DNA of 64,000 nucleotides from the NCBI RefSeq assembly GCF_024679095.1, contig NW_026111652.1:1-64000 (forward strand), in the 5' to 3' direction. This document shows positions 23,481-40,868 of this stretch, one piece after another. Source of the stretch: Eriocheir sinensis. Its lineage: Eukaryota > Arthropoda > Malacostraca > Decapoda > Varunidae. The translations under genes were made by a program, and so were the position numbers. Below the pieces are notes generated by a model. That model was not told the origin of the DNA. It made no database searches and saw nothing but the letters and a program-made list of their open reading frames with translations. Positions within the stretch are counted from its first letter, which is position 1, and each line of letters starts with the position of its first letter.

Positions 23481-26400
23481 ATAAATATACAAAATACACA
23501 TAAAATAAAGGTAAATTTATATAAAACAATATACAAAGATACACAAAAGTAATTAAATTTGTATGAAAATAGATATACAAAATACATACAAAGTAAGCTT
23601 AATTTTAATTGAAATATATGTACAAAGTACATAAAATAAAGTAAATTTGTATCAAAATATTTTTTACAAATACACATATAATTACGTAAATTTTATATAA
23701 AAAATATATAAACAAAATACACATTAAATAATGTAATTAAGTGTAAAAAATATATACAAAATACATATATAATCATTAAATTCGTATCAAAACAAATAAA
23801 CAAAATACCAATAAAATAATGTAAATTTTTATGAGAAAACATATACAAAATACACAAAATAAATAAATTTCTATAAAAATATATGTACAAAAATGCACAT
23901 AAAATTAGTTTGCATAAAAAAATATATACAAAACACACATTAGATAATGTAAATGAGTATAAACATATGTATACAAAATACCTATGAAAAAATCTAAATT
24001 CGTATCGAGTTAAATAAAGAAAATACCAATAAAATAATGTAATTTTGGATGAAAATATATATAGAAAATACACATAAAATTACTTAAATACAAATACATA
24101 TATTCACATAAAATAATTTAAAATTGAATGAAATAAATATACAAAATAATCGTAAAATAAGGTAAATTTGTAATGAAAAATATGTAAAAAAACACGTAAA
24201 ATAATATTAATTTGTATGAAAATATATATACAAATACACATAATATAACATGAATTTGTATAAAAATTGTATCAAAATAAATAGGAATACACACAATAAA
24301 ATAATGTAAATTTTTATTAAAATATATATCCAAAATACACATAAAATAATGTAAATAGTTAGAAAAATATATATACAAAATACATAAAATAATGTAAACT
24401 CTCGTAACAAAATAAATAAACAAAATTATAATAAAAGATTTTATATTTGTAGGAAAATAAATGTACAAAATACAAAAAAAAATAACTAAAATTTGTATAA
24501 AAATAAATACAAAATACACAAAAATAATTTAAATTTGTTTGAAAATAGATATGCAAAATACACATAAAGTTAGGCAAATTTGTATTGAAATACATATACA
24601 AAATACACATAAAATAATGTAAATTTGTATGAAAATATATAAACAAATACACATAAAATAACGTAAATTTGGATAAAATATATATACAAAATATACATTA
24701 AATAATGTAAATATGTATAAAAAATATATATACAAAATACACATAGAATAATGTTAAATCGTATCAAAATAAATAAACAGAATATCAATAAAATAATTTA
24801 AATTTGTATGAAAATAAAGATGCAAAATGCATATACAATAAAGTAAATTTGTATTGAAATACATATGCAAAATACACATCAATAATGTAAATTTGTATCA
24901 AAATATATATACGAATACACATAAAATAGAGTAAATTTCTATGAAAATATACATACAAAATACATATAAAATGATGTAAATAGTATAAAAATATATATAC
25001 CAAATACACCTAAAATAATGTAAATTCGTATCAAAATAAACAAACAAAATTCCGATGAAAGAACGTATATTTGTAGGAAAATAAATATACAAAATACACA
25101 CAAAATAACGAAAATTTGTATAAAAATATATATAAAAAAAGCAAAAATAATTTCAATTTTTATTAAAATTGATATACAAAATACACATATAATAATGAAA
25201 ATTTGTATGAAATGAAAACAAATACACATAAAATAACGTACATTTGTATTAAATATATATACAAAATACACATAGAAAAAAATGTAAAATCGTATCAAAA
25301 TAAATACACAAAATATCAATAAAATAATGTAAATTTTTATGAAAATAAAGATGCAAAATACCAATAAAAAAAACATATTTTTATAAAAATACATATACAT
25401 AAATACACATTCAATAATTAAATTTGTAGTAAAATTAATATACAAAATGCACATACAATAAGGTAAATTTTTATTAAAAAAATATGCAAAATACACATAA
25501 AACAATGTAAATTTGTTTCAAAATATATATACGAATACACATAAAATAACACAGATTTCTATAGAAATATATATACAAAATACACTTGAGATGCTGTAAA
25601 TACGTATAAAAATATATACAAAATACATATTAAATAAAGTAAATTCGTGTCAAAATAAATAAACAAAATATCAATAAAAGAAGGTATATGGGTGAAAATA
25701 GATATACAAAATACACATAAAATAACGTAAATTTGTATAAAACTATATACAAAAAAATACACAAAAATAATTTAAATTTGTTTGAAAATAAATATACAAA
25801 ATACACAAAATTAGGTAAATTTGTATTGAAATACATTTACAAAGTACACATAAAATAATGTAAATTTGAATGAAAATACATAAACTAATTCACTTAAAAT
25901 AACGTCAATTTGTATAAAATATATATAGAAAATGCACATTAAGTAATGTAAATATGTTTAAAAAATATATACAAAACACAAATAGAATAATGTAAAATCG
26001 TATCAAAATAAATACACAGAATATTAATAAAATAAAGTAAATATGTATGAAAATAAAGGAGCAAAATACCCATAAAATAACGCATTTTTTTAAATATATA
26101 TACCATAATACATATAATTTTTTTATGTGTATTAAAATAAATATACAAAATGCACATTCAATAAGTTAAATTTATATTGATATGCATAATACATATAAAA
26201 CAATGTAAAATTTGTTTCAAAATATATATACGAATACACATAAAATAACGTAGATTTCTATAAAAATATATATACAAAATACATTTAAAATGAAGTAAAT
26301 ACGAATAAAAAAAATGTATACAAAATACACATAAAATAATGTAGATTCGTATCAAAATAAATAAACAAAATAGCAATAAAAAATGTGTATTTGTATAAAA

Positions 26401-26498
26401 TAAATATACAAAATACTATATACAAAATACACAAAAATAGTTAAATTTGTATGAAAATAGATATACAAAACACACATAAAAATATAAAAATTTGAATT

Positions 26499-26501
<3 letters not shown>
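23481..26501 (-). repeat. 45-bp AT-rich satellite, minus orientation (block 3)
   Basis: Minus-oriented monomers leading up to the (TA) tract and Penelope-like element. Matches 53,001-56,005 with few differences. The orientation switch near 23,480 falls in a small palindromic stretch (TGTATAAATATAAATATACA). Confidence 0.85.
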
Positions 26502-26588
<87 letters not shown>

Positions 26589-26597
26589 TATACATAT

Positions 26598-26647
<50 letters not shown>
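26502..26647. repeat. (TA)n microsatellite adjoining the Penelope-like element, copy A
   Basis: TA run interrupted at about 26,584-26,601 by AAATATATACATATAGA. It abuts the 3' side of the Penelope-like element. The counterpart in copy B (56,006-56,109) is shorter and uninterrupted. Confidence 0.95.
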
Positions 26648-26649
<2 letters not shown>

Positions 26650-26650
<1 letters not shown>

Positions 26651-26769
26651 TTGTTAAAAGTGATGGCTAGGTCGGCGTTTATTATTTTCTTTAATGTACT
26701 TTCTTTTTGTCTTAGTAGTGTTCTATTCTCTTTTGATAGGAGTTGTATGACTTCGCCGTAGCTTGTCAT
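26650..26769 (-). pseudogene. Start of a second Penelope-like ORF (N-terminal fragment), copy A
   Basis: About 40 codons from ATG at 26,769: MTSYGEVIQLLSKENRTLLR, then a Lys-rich stretch ending DLAITFNKT, where the (TA) tract begins. The ATG lies 7 nt past the predicted ribozyme cleavage point. The same peptide occurs in copy B. I infer it is the N-terminus of the element's own ORF from a tandem pseudo-LTR copy. The peptide alone is too short to prove that. Confidence 0.45.
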
Positions 26770-26772
26770 TTG

Positions 26773-26813
26773 GCTTGATCCGGATTTCGGGTTCTTAACC
26801 CTTCATCAGCAGC
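26773..26813 (-). ncRNA. Hammerhead ribozyme-like motif, type I minimal, copy A (one stem I mismatch)
   Basis: Read 5'-3' on the minus strand: GCTG (stem I), CTGATGA core, one A, stem II GGGTT/AACCC with an AAG loop, GAAA core, then the self-complementary ATCCGGAT forming a tiny stem III, and C as cleavage nucleotide at 26,777. The 3' strand of stem I is AAGC, where copy B has CAGC, so the pair next to the cleavage site is broken here. Minimal hammerheads with very short stem III are known in Penelope-like elements. The extra A before stem II departs from the strict consensus. Confidence 0.65.
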
Positions 26814-26878
26814 TAGTATATAGATTTTCCTTCCCCTGGTGTTGAGGTGAGAATGGTAAGTGGATGGCGCGGCTCCTT

Positions 26879-28305
26879 TTAGCTGGAGCCTCGCTGATAC
26901 TGTCCTCTGGGCGGGACGCTGATTGGCTCGTCCTGTCCCTCGTGCGCGCGCATCGATGATTGATGGCTGCCTGTTTGTCGGCGCATGCTCGGTAGGGCCT
27001 GTAGGTCCTCAGCCTGAATGTTGAGTTTTGGCTTGAGTTCTTGTATGTACAAGGCCTCCAATATTGGGAGTCGTCGTCTATCCTGGCAGGTATCCAGAAT
27101 TTCTATGTTTTCTTCCAGGGTGTTTCTTGTTATTGTCTCTCCGTGTTCTTCTCGAAGGTGTCTTTTGGGGGCTCCGGCAGATAGATGGAATGTAAGTCGC
27201 CGAGACAGCCTCATTGTCGTCATGCCGATATACGAGGAAGAGAGGACTTCGCAGTTTCCTCTTGTGCAGTTGAACCTGTATATGACGTCAGACTTCTGGG
27301 TTGTCTCTTTAGCCGGGCGAGTATTGTTTTTCAGTAGGAGGTGGCTTGTTTTCTTGTTTTTGTAGTATATTCGGAGGCTGATCTTCTTCTCCTGGTTTGT
27401 GGGTTTTAGGTTGCGGTGCACTATCTGCCTCATGATCCTTTCTTCTTCCTTGTGTGCTGTCGAGAAGAATGCTCTGTAGAAGATGGTAATTTCTTGCTTC
27501 TTTTCTGTTGTTTTTGGATTGTGCCAGCTATCCATGATCTTCTTGGTGTGGCGGTTGATTTCAATCTCGCTGAAGCCGTTATTGAGTAGAACTTGTGTTG
27601 AGCGCTCTATTTCGCTGTGCACTTGCTGCCATGTGCTGCAGTGAGTGAGTGCCCTTCTGACATATGCGCCGATTGTCGAATCTTTGTATCTTTGTGGACA
27701 CTCACTCCTTCCATTGAGGCAGTGTCCGGGGTTTGTGGGCTTGACGAATACTTCTGTGTTGAAGGATTGCTCTTCTTGCTTTACGAGTATGTCCAGGAAT
27801 GGGATGGAGTTGTTGACGCTCTTTTCTATTGTCAGCTTGAGGCCGGAAACTTCCTGTAGGCAAAGTCTGAGCCGCTCGGCATCGTCGTCGTTCTCGGTCT
27901 TGATGAATATGTCATCAATGTAGCGGCAGTAAATATCTGGTTTGTCGAGCTTCTTGAATACCTCTTCTTCAACGCAGCCCATGAAGAAGTTTGCCAGTAA
28001 TACTCCGAGGGGTGAGCCCATGGCTACTCCGTCAATCTGGCAGTACTTGTTTCCGCGTGGGCAGGTGAATGGAGCTTCTTTTGTGCAGCATTCTAGGAGA
28101 TCTCGTAGGACGGCTTCGGGGATGTCGATGGTTGTCGTGGTATACCCGTTCGATGATGTAGTTGATGGTGCGGTTCACAGGTACGTTTGTAAAGAGCGAT
28201 TCGACATCAAGTGAAGCAACTCTTCCTCTTGTGTTGCTGTTCTTCAGGATATCGAGAACATCTGACGATGCTTGTAGGTTGTGTGTGGAGGTACGTAGGG
28301 GTCAG
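26879..28305 (-). pseudogene. Penelope-like element RT-GIY-YIG endonuclease, frameshifted, copy A
   Basis: The continuous frame at 26,879-28,021 starts at the RT motif MGSPLGVLLANFF and contains the YIDDIFI catalytic box. The thumb region IPFLDILV follows. The C-terminal GIY-YIG nuclease has IYRFNC-TRGNC, YIGMTTMRLSRRL, HLREEH and the catalytic Glu in LEALYIQELKPKLN. Cys-Cys and His-His spacing fits the CCHH motif of Penelope/Neptune-type endonucleases. Upstream sequence encodes LDVESLFTNVPVNRTINYII (the RT motif with its first catalytic Asp). A deletion of about 11 bp near 28,137 relative to copy B, plus single-base losses in G runs near 28,290-28,300, break the frame. The protein's normal N-terminal third is missing. 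Confidence 0.85.
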
Positions 28306-28306
28306 G

Positions 28307-28790
28307 TACAAAATATAGATTAACTAATGTAAATTTGTCTTAAAATATGTATACAAAATACACAGAATAGCGTAAAATCGTATCAAAATAAATAAACAGA
28401 CTATCAATAAAATAATGTAAATTTGTATGAAAATAAAGATGCAAAATACCCATATAATGACGCATATTTGTTTAAAAATATATATACAAAAATACACATA
28501 AAATAATTAAATTTGTATCAAAATAAATATACAAAAGGCACATACAATAAAGAAAATTTGTATTGAAACAGATATGATAAATACAAATAAATAATGTAAA
28601 TGAGTATCAAAATATATATATACAAATACACCTAAAATAGAGTAAATTTATATAAAATATATATTAAACATACATATATAACTATGTTAATAAGTATAAA
28701 AATATATGTATATAAAATACACCTAAAATAATGAAAATTCGTATCAAAATCAATAAAAAAAATTCCGATAAAAGAACGTACAAATTTACA
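28307..28790 (-). repeat. 45-bp AT-rich satellite, minus orientation (block 4)
   Basis: About ten monomers between the truncated 5' end of the Penelope-like element and a (TA) tract. Matches 57,783-58,267. Confidence 0.8.
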
Positions 28791-29170
<380 letters not shown>

Positions 29171-31070
29171 AAAAAAACAAAATAATTTAAATTTGTATGA
29201 AAATAAATATACAAAATACACATAAAATTAGGTAAATTTGTATTGAAATACATATACAAAATACACTTAAAATAATGTAAATTTGAATGAAATTATATAA
29301 ACAAATACACTTAAAATAACGTTAATTTGTATAAAATATATATAAAAATACACATTAAATTATGAAAATATGTATAAAAAAATATATACAAAACACAAAT
29401 AGTATAATATAAAATCGTATCAAAATATATACACAGAATATTAATAAAATAATGCTCATTTCTATGAAAACTAAGATGCAAAATACCTATAAAATAACGC
29501 ATTTTTATAAAATTATATATACCAAAATACACATAAAATATTTGAATTTGTATTAAAATAAATATACAAAATGCACATACAATAAGATAAATTTGTATTG
29601 AAATAGATATGCAAAATACATATAAAACAATGTAAATTTGTTTCAAAATATATATACGAATACACATAAAATAACGTAGATTTCTATAAATATATATATA
29701 CAAAATACAAATAAAATTAAGTAAATACGAATCAAAAATGTATACAAAATACACATAAAATAATGTAAATTCGTATAAATATAAATAAACAAAATACCAA
29801 TAAGAGAATGTGTATTTGTATAAATATAAATATACAAAATGCACATAAAATTATGTAAATTTGTATAAAACTATATACAAAAATACACAGAAGTAGTTAA
29901 ATTTGTATGAAAATAGATATACAAAATACACACAAAATAAGCTAAATTTGAATTGAAATATATATACAAAATACATAAAATAAAGTAAATTCGTTTCAAA
30001 ATATTTTTAACAAATACACATATAATAACGTAAATTTGTAAAAAAATATATAAACAAAATACACATTAAGTAATGTAAATACGTATAAAAAAATATTTAC
30101 AAAATACACAAATAATCAAGTCATTCGCATCAAAATAAATAAACAAAAAACTAATTAAATAATGTAAATTTGTATGAGAAAACATATACAAAATACACAT
30201 AAAAGTACGTTTTAAGTTTCAATAGAAATATATGTACAAAAATGCACATAAAATTAGTTTGCATAAAAAAATATATATACAAAACACACATTAGATAATG
30301 TAAATGAGTATAAAAATATGTATACAAAATACCTATGAAATAATCTAAACTCGTATCGAGTTAAATTAAGAAAATAACAATAAAATAATGTAATTTTGGA
30401 TGAAAATATATATAGAAAACACACATAAAATTAACCTAAATACAAATACAAATATACACATTAAATAATTTAAAATTGAATGAAATAAATATACAAAATA
30501 AACATAAAATAAGGTAAATTTGTAATAAAATATATGTAAGAATACACATAAAATAATATAAATTTGTGTGAAAATATATATACAAATACACATAAAATAA
30601 CATAAATTTGTATAAAATTTGTTTCAAAATATATACGAATACACACAATAAAATAACGTAGTTTTTTATGAAAATGTATATATAAAATACACATAAAATA
30701 ATTTAAATACGTAGAAAAATATATAAATGTAAATTCGTAAAAAATTAAATACACAAAATTCCAATAAAAGAATGTATATTTGTAGGAAAATATATATACA
30801 AAAAATAAATAAAATAACTCAAATTTGTATAAAAATATATACAAAATTACACAAAAATAATTTAAATTTGTTTGAAAATAGATCTGCAAAATACACATAA
30901 AGTTAGGCAAATTTGTATTGAGATACATATACAAAACTCACATAAAATAATGTAAATTTGTATGAAAATAAATAAACAAATACATATAAAATCACGTAAC
31001 TATTGATAAAATATATATACAAAATATACATTAAATATTTTAAATATGTATAAAAATATATTATATTATA
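29171..31070 (-). repeat. 45-bp AT-rich satellite, minus orientation (block 6)
   Basis: Minus-oriented monomers. The section 29,270-30,480 resembles an inverted copy of 15,380-16,600 (and of 47,430-48,660) in monomer order. Matches 58,641-60,540. Confidence 0.8.
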
Positions 31071-34010
31071 TATATTTTTATTGATATTTGCGTTATTTAT
31101 GTGTATTTTGTATATGTTTTCTCATAGAAATTTACATTATTTTATTGGTATTTTGTCTATCTATTTTGATACGAATTACATGATTATTTGTGTATTTTGT
31201 ACATTTTTTTTATACGCTTTTACATTATTTATGTGTATTTTGTTTATATATTTTTATACAAATTTACGTTATTATATGTGTATTTGTATAAGTATTTTGA
31301 TACAAATTTACATTATTTTATGTATTGTATATATATTTCAATTCAAATTTAGCTTATTTTATGTGTATTTTGTATATCTATTTATTTTAATACAAAATCA
31401 AATATTTTATGTTTTTTTCGTATATATATTTTTATAAAAAATGCGTTATTTTATGGGTATTTTGCATCTTAATTTTCATACAAATCTACATTATTTTATT
31501 AATATTTACTGTATTTATTTTGATACGATTTTACATTATTTTATTTGTGCTTTGTATATATTTTTATACATATTTACATTATTTAATGAGTTTTTTATAT
31601 ATATTTGATACAAATTTACGTTATTTTAAGTCTATATGTTTCTATATTTTCATTCAAATTTACATTATTTTATGTATTTTGTATATGTATGTCAATACAA
31701 ATTTACATTATTTTATATGTTTCTTGTATATTTATTTTCATACAAGTTTAAATTATATTTGCGTATTTTTGTATATATTTTTCTACAAATTTAGATTATT
31801 TTATGTGTATTTTGTATATCTATTTTCATACAAATACACATTCTTTTCATGATATTTTGTTTATTTATTTTGACACGAGTTAACATTATTTAATGTGTAT
31901 TTCTCTATATATTTTTATACGTATTTACATTACTTCAAGAGTTTTTTGTATATATATTTCTATAGAAATCTACGTTATTTTAAGTGTATTCGTATATATA
32001 TTTTGAAACAAATTTACATTGTTTTATGTGTATTTTACATATTTTTTCAATACAAATTTTCCTTATTGTATGTGCATATTGTATATTAATTTTAATACGA
32101 ATTTGATTAATCTATGTGTATTTTTGTATATGTATTTTTATAAAAATATGCTTTATTTTATGGGTATTTTGCATCTTTATTTTCATACAAATTTACATTA
32201 TTTTATTGATATTCTGTGTATTTATTTTGATATGATTTTACATTATTCTATGTGTATTTTGTATATATATTTTATATAAAATGTATTTGTTTTCATTTCA
32301 TACAAATCTACATTATTTTATGTGTTTTTGTACATGTATTTAAATACAAATTTAACTAGTTATATGTGTATTTTGTATATCTATTTTGTATGTATATTTT
32401 CATAGAAATTTACTCTATTTTATGAGTATTCGTATATATATTTTGATACAAATTTACATTATTGATGTGTATTTTGCATATCTATTTCAATACAAATTTA
32501 CTTTATTGTACGTGCATTTTGTATATTTATTATAATACAAATTTAATTATTTTATATGTATTTTTGTATATATATTTTTATGCAAATATGCGTTATTATA
32601 TGGATATTTTGCATCTTTATTTTCATACAAATTTACATTATTTTATTGATATTCTCTTTATTTATTTTGATACGATTTAACATTATTCTATGTGTATTTT
32701 GTATATATTTTTTATACATATTTACATTATTTAATGTTCATTTTGTATATATATTTTATCAAAATCTACATTATTTTATGTGTACTTGTTTATATATTTT
32801 CATACAAATTTACACTATTTTATGTGTTTTTTGTATATATATTTTTCTACGTATTTAAATTATTTTATGTGTATTTTGTATATACATTTTCATAAAAAAA
32901 TTACGTTATTTTATTGTGTGTATAAGTATACATTTTGATACAAATTTTATACAAATTCATGTTATTTAATGTGTGTTGGTATATGTATTTTCATACAAAT
33001 TTTATTATTTTATGTTTATTTTGTATATTTATTTCATTCAATTTTAAATTATTTTATGTGTATATTTGTATTTGTATTTACGTTATTTTATGTGTATTTG
33101 TTTATATATTTTGAAAATTACAATATTTTATTGGTATTTTCTTAATTTAATTGGATACGAATTTAGATTATTTCATAGGTATTTTGTATAAATATTTTTA
33201 TACTCATTTACATAATCTAATGTGTGTTTTGTATATATATTTTATGCAAATTTATTTTATGTTAATTTTGTACATATAATTTTATATAAAATTGCGTTAT
33301 TTTATGTATATAGTTTTATATAAATTTACGTTTATTATGTGAATTTTGTATAGTTATATTTATACAAATACACATTATTTTATTGGTATATTGTTTATTT
33401 ACATTTATACGAATTTACATTATTTTATGTGTATTTTGTATACATTTTTTTATACGTATTTACTTAATTTTATGTGTATTTTGTATATGTATTTTTATAG
33501 AAATCTACGTTATTTTATGTGTATTCGTATATATATTTTGAAACAAATTTACATTATTTTATATGTATTTTGCATATCTATTTCAATACAAATTTACCTT
33601 ATTGAATGTGCATTTTGTATATTTATTTTAATACAAATTCAAATATTTTATGTGTATTTTGGTATCAATAATTTTATAAAAAATGCGTTATTTTATAGGT
33701 ATTTTGCATCTTAATTTTCATACAAATTTATATTATTTTATTAATATTCTGTGTATATATTTTGCTACGATTTTACATCATTCAATTTGTGTTTTGTATA
33801 TATATTTTTATACATATTTACATTATTTAATGTGTATTTTGTATATATATTTCATACAAATTTACGTTATTATATGTGTATTTGTTTATATATTTTCTTT
33901 CAAATTTACATTATTTTATGTGTATTTTGTATATGTATTTCAATACAAATTAACCGAATTTTATGTGTATTTTGTATATTTCTTTTCATATAATTTTAAA
34001 TTAAATTAAT
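31071..34010 (+). repeat. 45-bp AT-rich satellite, plus orientation (block 7), clear higher-order periodicity
   Basis: The marker monomer TTTTATTAATATTTACTG/TTTTATTGATATTCTGTG recurs at about 31,493, 32,203, 32,640 and 33,737, with spacings of about 710, 440 and 1,100 bp. The first interval fits a full unit of 15-16 monomers and the others fit units with monomers lost or gained. Matches 60,541-63,500. Confidence 0.85.
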
Positions 34011-34488
34011 ATATATTTGAATGAAAATAAATTTACAAAATACACATAACATAACTAAAATTTGTATTAAAATATATACAAAAAAAACATAGACATAATT
34101 TGAGTTTGTATGAAAATAGATATATAAAATACACATAAAAGTATTTAAATTTCTTTTGAAATGTATATACAAAATAACCATAAAATATAGTAAATTTGAG
34201 TCAAAATATATAAACAAATACACATAAAATATCGTAAATTTGTATGAAAAATATATCCAAAATACACATAGAATAATGTCAATTCGTATCAAAATGAATG
34301 AGCAGAATATCAATAAAATAATGTAAATTTGTATGAAAATAAAGATGCAAAATACCCAAAAAATAAAGCATATGTTTATAAAATACAAATACAAAAATAC
34401 ACATCGAATAACTAAATTTGTATTAAAATTAATATACAAAATGCGTATATAATAAGGTAAATTTGTATTGAAAAAATATGCAACATAC
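34011..34488 (-). repeat. 45-bp AT-rich satellite, minus orientation (block 8)
   Basis: About ten minus-oriented monomers between two orientation switches. Matches 63,501-63,975. Confidence 0.8.
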
Positions 34489-36570
34489 ACGTTTACTCAT
34501 ACAAATTTATATTATTTTATTGGTATTTTGTTTATTTATTTTGATACGAATTACATGATTATATGTGTATTTTGTACACATTTTTTTATACGTATTTACA
34601 TTATTTAATGTGTATTTTGTTTATATATTTTCATACAAATTTACGTTATTATATGTGTATTTGTATAAATATTTTGATACAAATTTACTTTATTTCATGT
34701 ATTTTGTATATATATTTCAATTCAAATTTAGCCTATTTTGTGTGTATTTTGTAAATATTTTCATACAAATTTAATTATTTTTGTGTATTTTTTAATATAG
34801 TTTTATATAAATTTACGTTATTTTATGTGTATTTTGTATATTTATATTTATACAAATACACATTCTTTTATTGGTATTTTGTTTATTTATTTTGATACGA
34901 ATTTACATTATTTTATGTATTTTGTATACATTTTTTTATACGTATTTACTTCATTTTATGTGTATTTTGTATATATATTTTTATAGAAATCTACGTTATT
35001 TTATGTGTATTCGTATACATATTTTGAAACAAATTTACATTGCTTTATATGTATTTTGCATATCTATTTCAATACAAATTTACCTTATTGTATGTGTTTT
35101 TTATATATTTATTTAAATACAAATCTAATTTTTTATGTGTATTTTGATTATATATATTTTTATAAATAAAAAAATGCGTTATTTTATGGGTATTTTGCCT
35201 CTTTATTTTCATACAAATTTACATTATTTTATTAATATTCTGTGTATTTATTTTGATACGATTTTACATTATTCTATTTGTGTTTTGTATATATTTTTTT
35301 TATACAAATTTACGTTATTTTAAGTGTATTTGCTTATGTATTTTCATTCAAATTTACATTATTTTATGTGTATTTTGTATATGTATTTCCATACAAATTT
35401 ACCTAATTTTATGTGTATTTTGTATATTTATTTTCATACAAATTTAAAATATTTTTGTGTATTTTTGTATATAGTTTGATACCAATTTAGGTTATTTTAT
35501 GTGTATTTTGAATATCTATTTTCATACAAATACGCATTCTTTTATTGATATTTTGTTTATTTATTTTGACGCGAATTTACATTATTTAATGTGTATTTTG
35601 TATATATATTTTTATACGTATTTACATCATTTCATGTGTATTTTGTATATATATTCCTATAGAAATCAACGTTATTTTATGTGTATTCGTATATATATTT
35701 TGAAACAAATTTACACTGTTTTACGTGTATTTTGCGTATTTTTTCAATACAAATTTACCTTATTGTATGTGCATTTTATATATTAATTTTAATACAAATT
35801 TAATTATTCTATGTGTATTTTTGTATATGTATTTTTTTTTTAAATATGCTTTATTTTATGGGTATTTTGCATCTTTGTTTTCATACAAATTTAAATTATT
35901 TTATTGATATTCCGTGTGCTTATTTTGATACGGTTTTACATTATTCTATGTGTATTTTGTATATATATTTTATACAAATGTACGTTTTTTTTATGTGTAT
36001 TTGTTTTCATTTCATACAAATTTACATAATTTTATGTGTATTTTGTACATGTATTAAAATACAAATTTAACTAATTATATGTGTATTACAAATACACATT
36101 CTTTTATTGGTATTTTGTTTATTTATTTTGATACGAATTTATATTATTTTATGTGTATTTTGTATATATATTTTTATAGAAATCTAAGTTATTTGATGTG
36201 TATTCGTATATATATTTTGAAACAAACTTACATTGTTTTATATGTATTTTGCATATCTATTTCAATACAAATTTACCTTATTGTATGGGTTTTCTATATA
36301 TTTTTATAAATAAAAAAAAATGCGTTATTTTATGGGTATTTTGCCTCTTTATTTGCATAAAAATTTACATTATTTTATTAATATTCTGTGTATTTATTTT
36401 GATACGATTTTACATTATTCTATTTTTGTTTTGTATATATTTTTTAATACAAATTTACGTTATTTTAAGTGTATTTGTTTATGTATTTTCATTCAAATTT
36501 ACATTATTTTATGTGTATTTTGTATATGTATTTCAATACAAATTTACCGAATTTTATATGTATTTTGTAC
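34489..36570 (+). repeat. 45-bp AT-rich satellite, plus orientation (block 9), inverted copy of block 1
   Basis: From about 34,800 to 36,300 the monomer order and private variants are the reverse complement of 13,850-15,330. One example is the TTTATAAATAAAAAAATGCG variant near 35,158 against its complement near 15,010. The marker ATTCTTTTATTGGTATTTTG recurs near 34,862 and 36,098 and in variant form near 35,541. Confidence 0.85.

Positions 36571-40868
<4,298 letters not shown>

Larger units (their letters stand above)
26648..28306 (-). mobile_element. Penelope-like retroelement, 5'-truncated, copy A
   Basis: Spans the RT-endonuclease frame, a short 3' region with a hammerhead-like motif, and the beginning of a second frame that ends in the (TA) tract. 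The 5' end (plus-strand right side) is cut inside the RT domain and joins satellite near 28,306. The order RT-EN, ribozyme, start of ORF is what is expected when a Penelope-like element keeps part of a downstream tandem copy (pseudo-LTR). This element is part of the duplicated block and is repeated at 56,110-57,782. Confidence 0.85.

Noticed and set aside
27018..28214. Plus-strand frames over the Penelope-like elements (also 56,485-57,738)
   Set aside because: Antisense shadows of the RT-endonuclease frame, which has clear RT and GIY-YIG motifs on the minus strand.
26648..28306. Intact, active Penelope-like element
   Set aside because: Both copies are truncated inside the RT domain and contain frameshifts; they can only be remnants, although the ribozyme in copy B may still fold.
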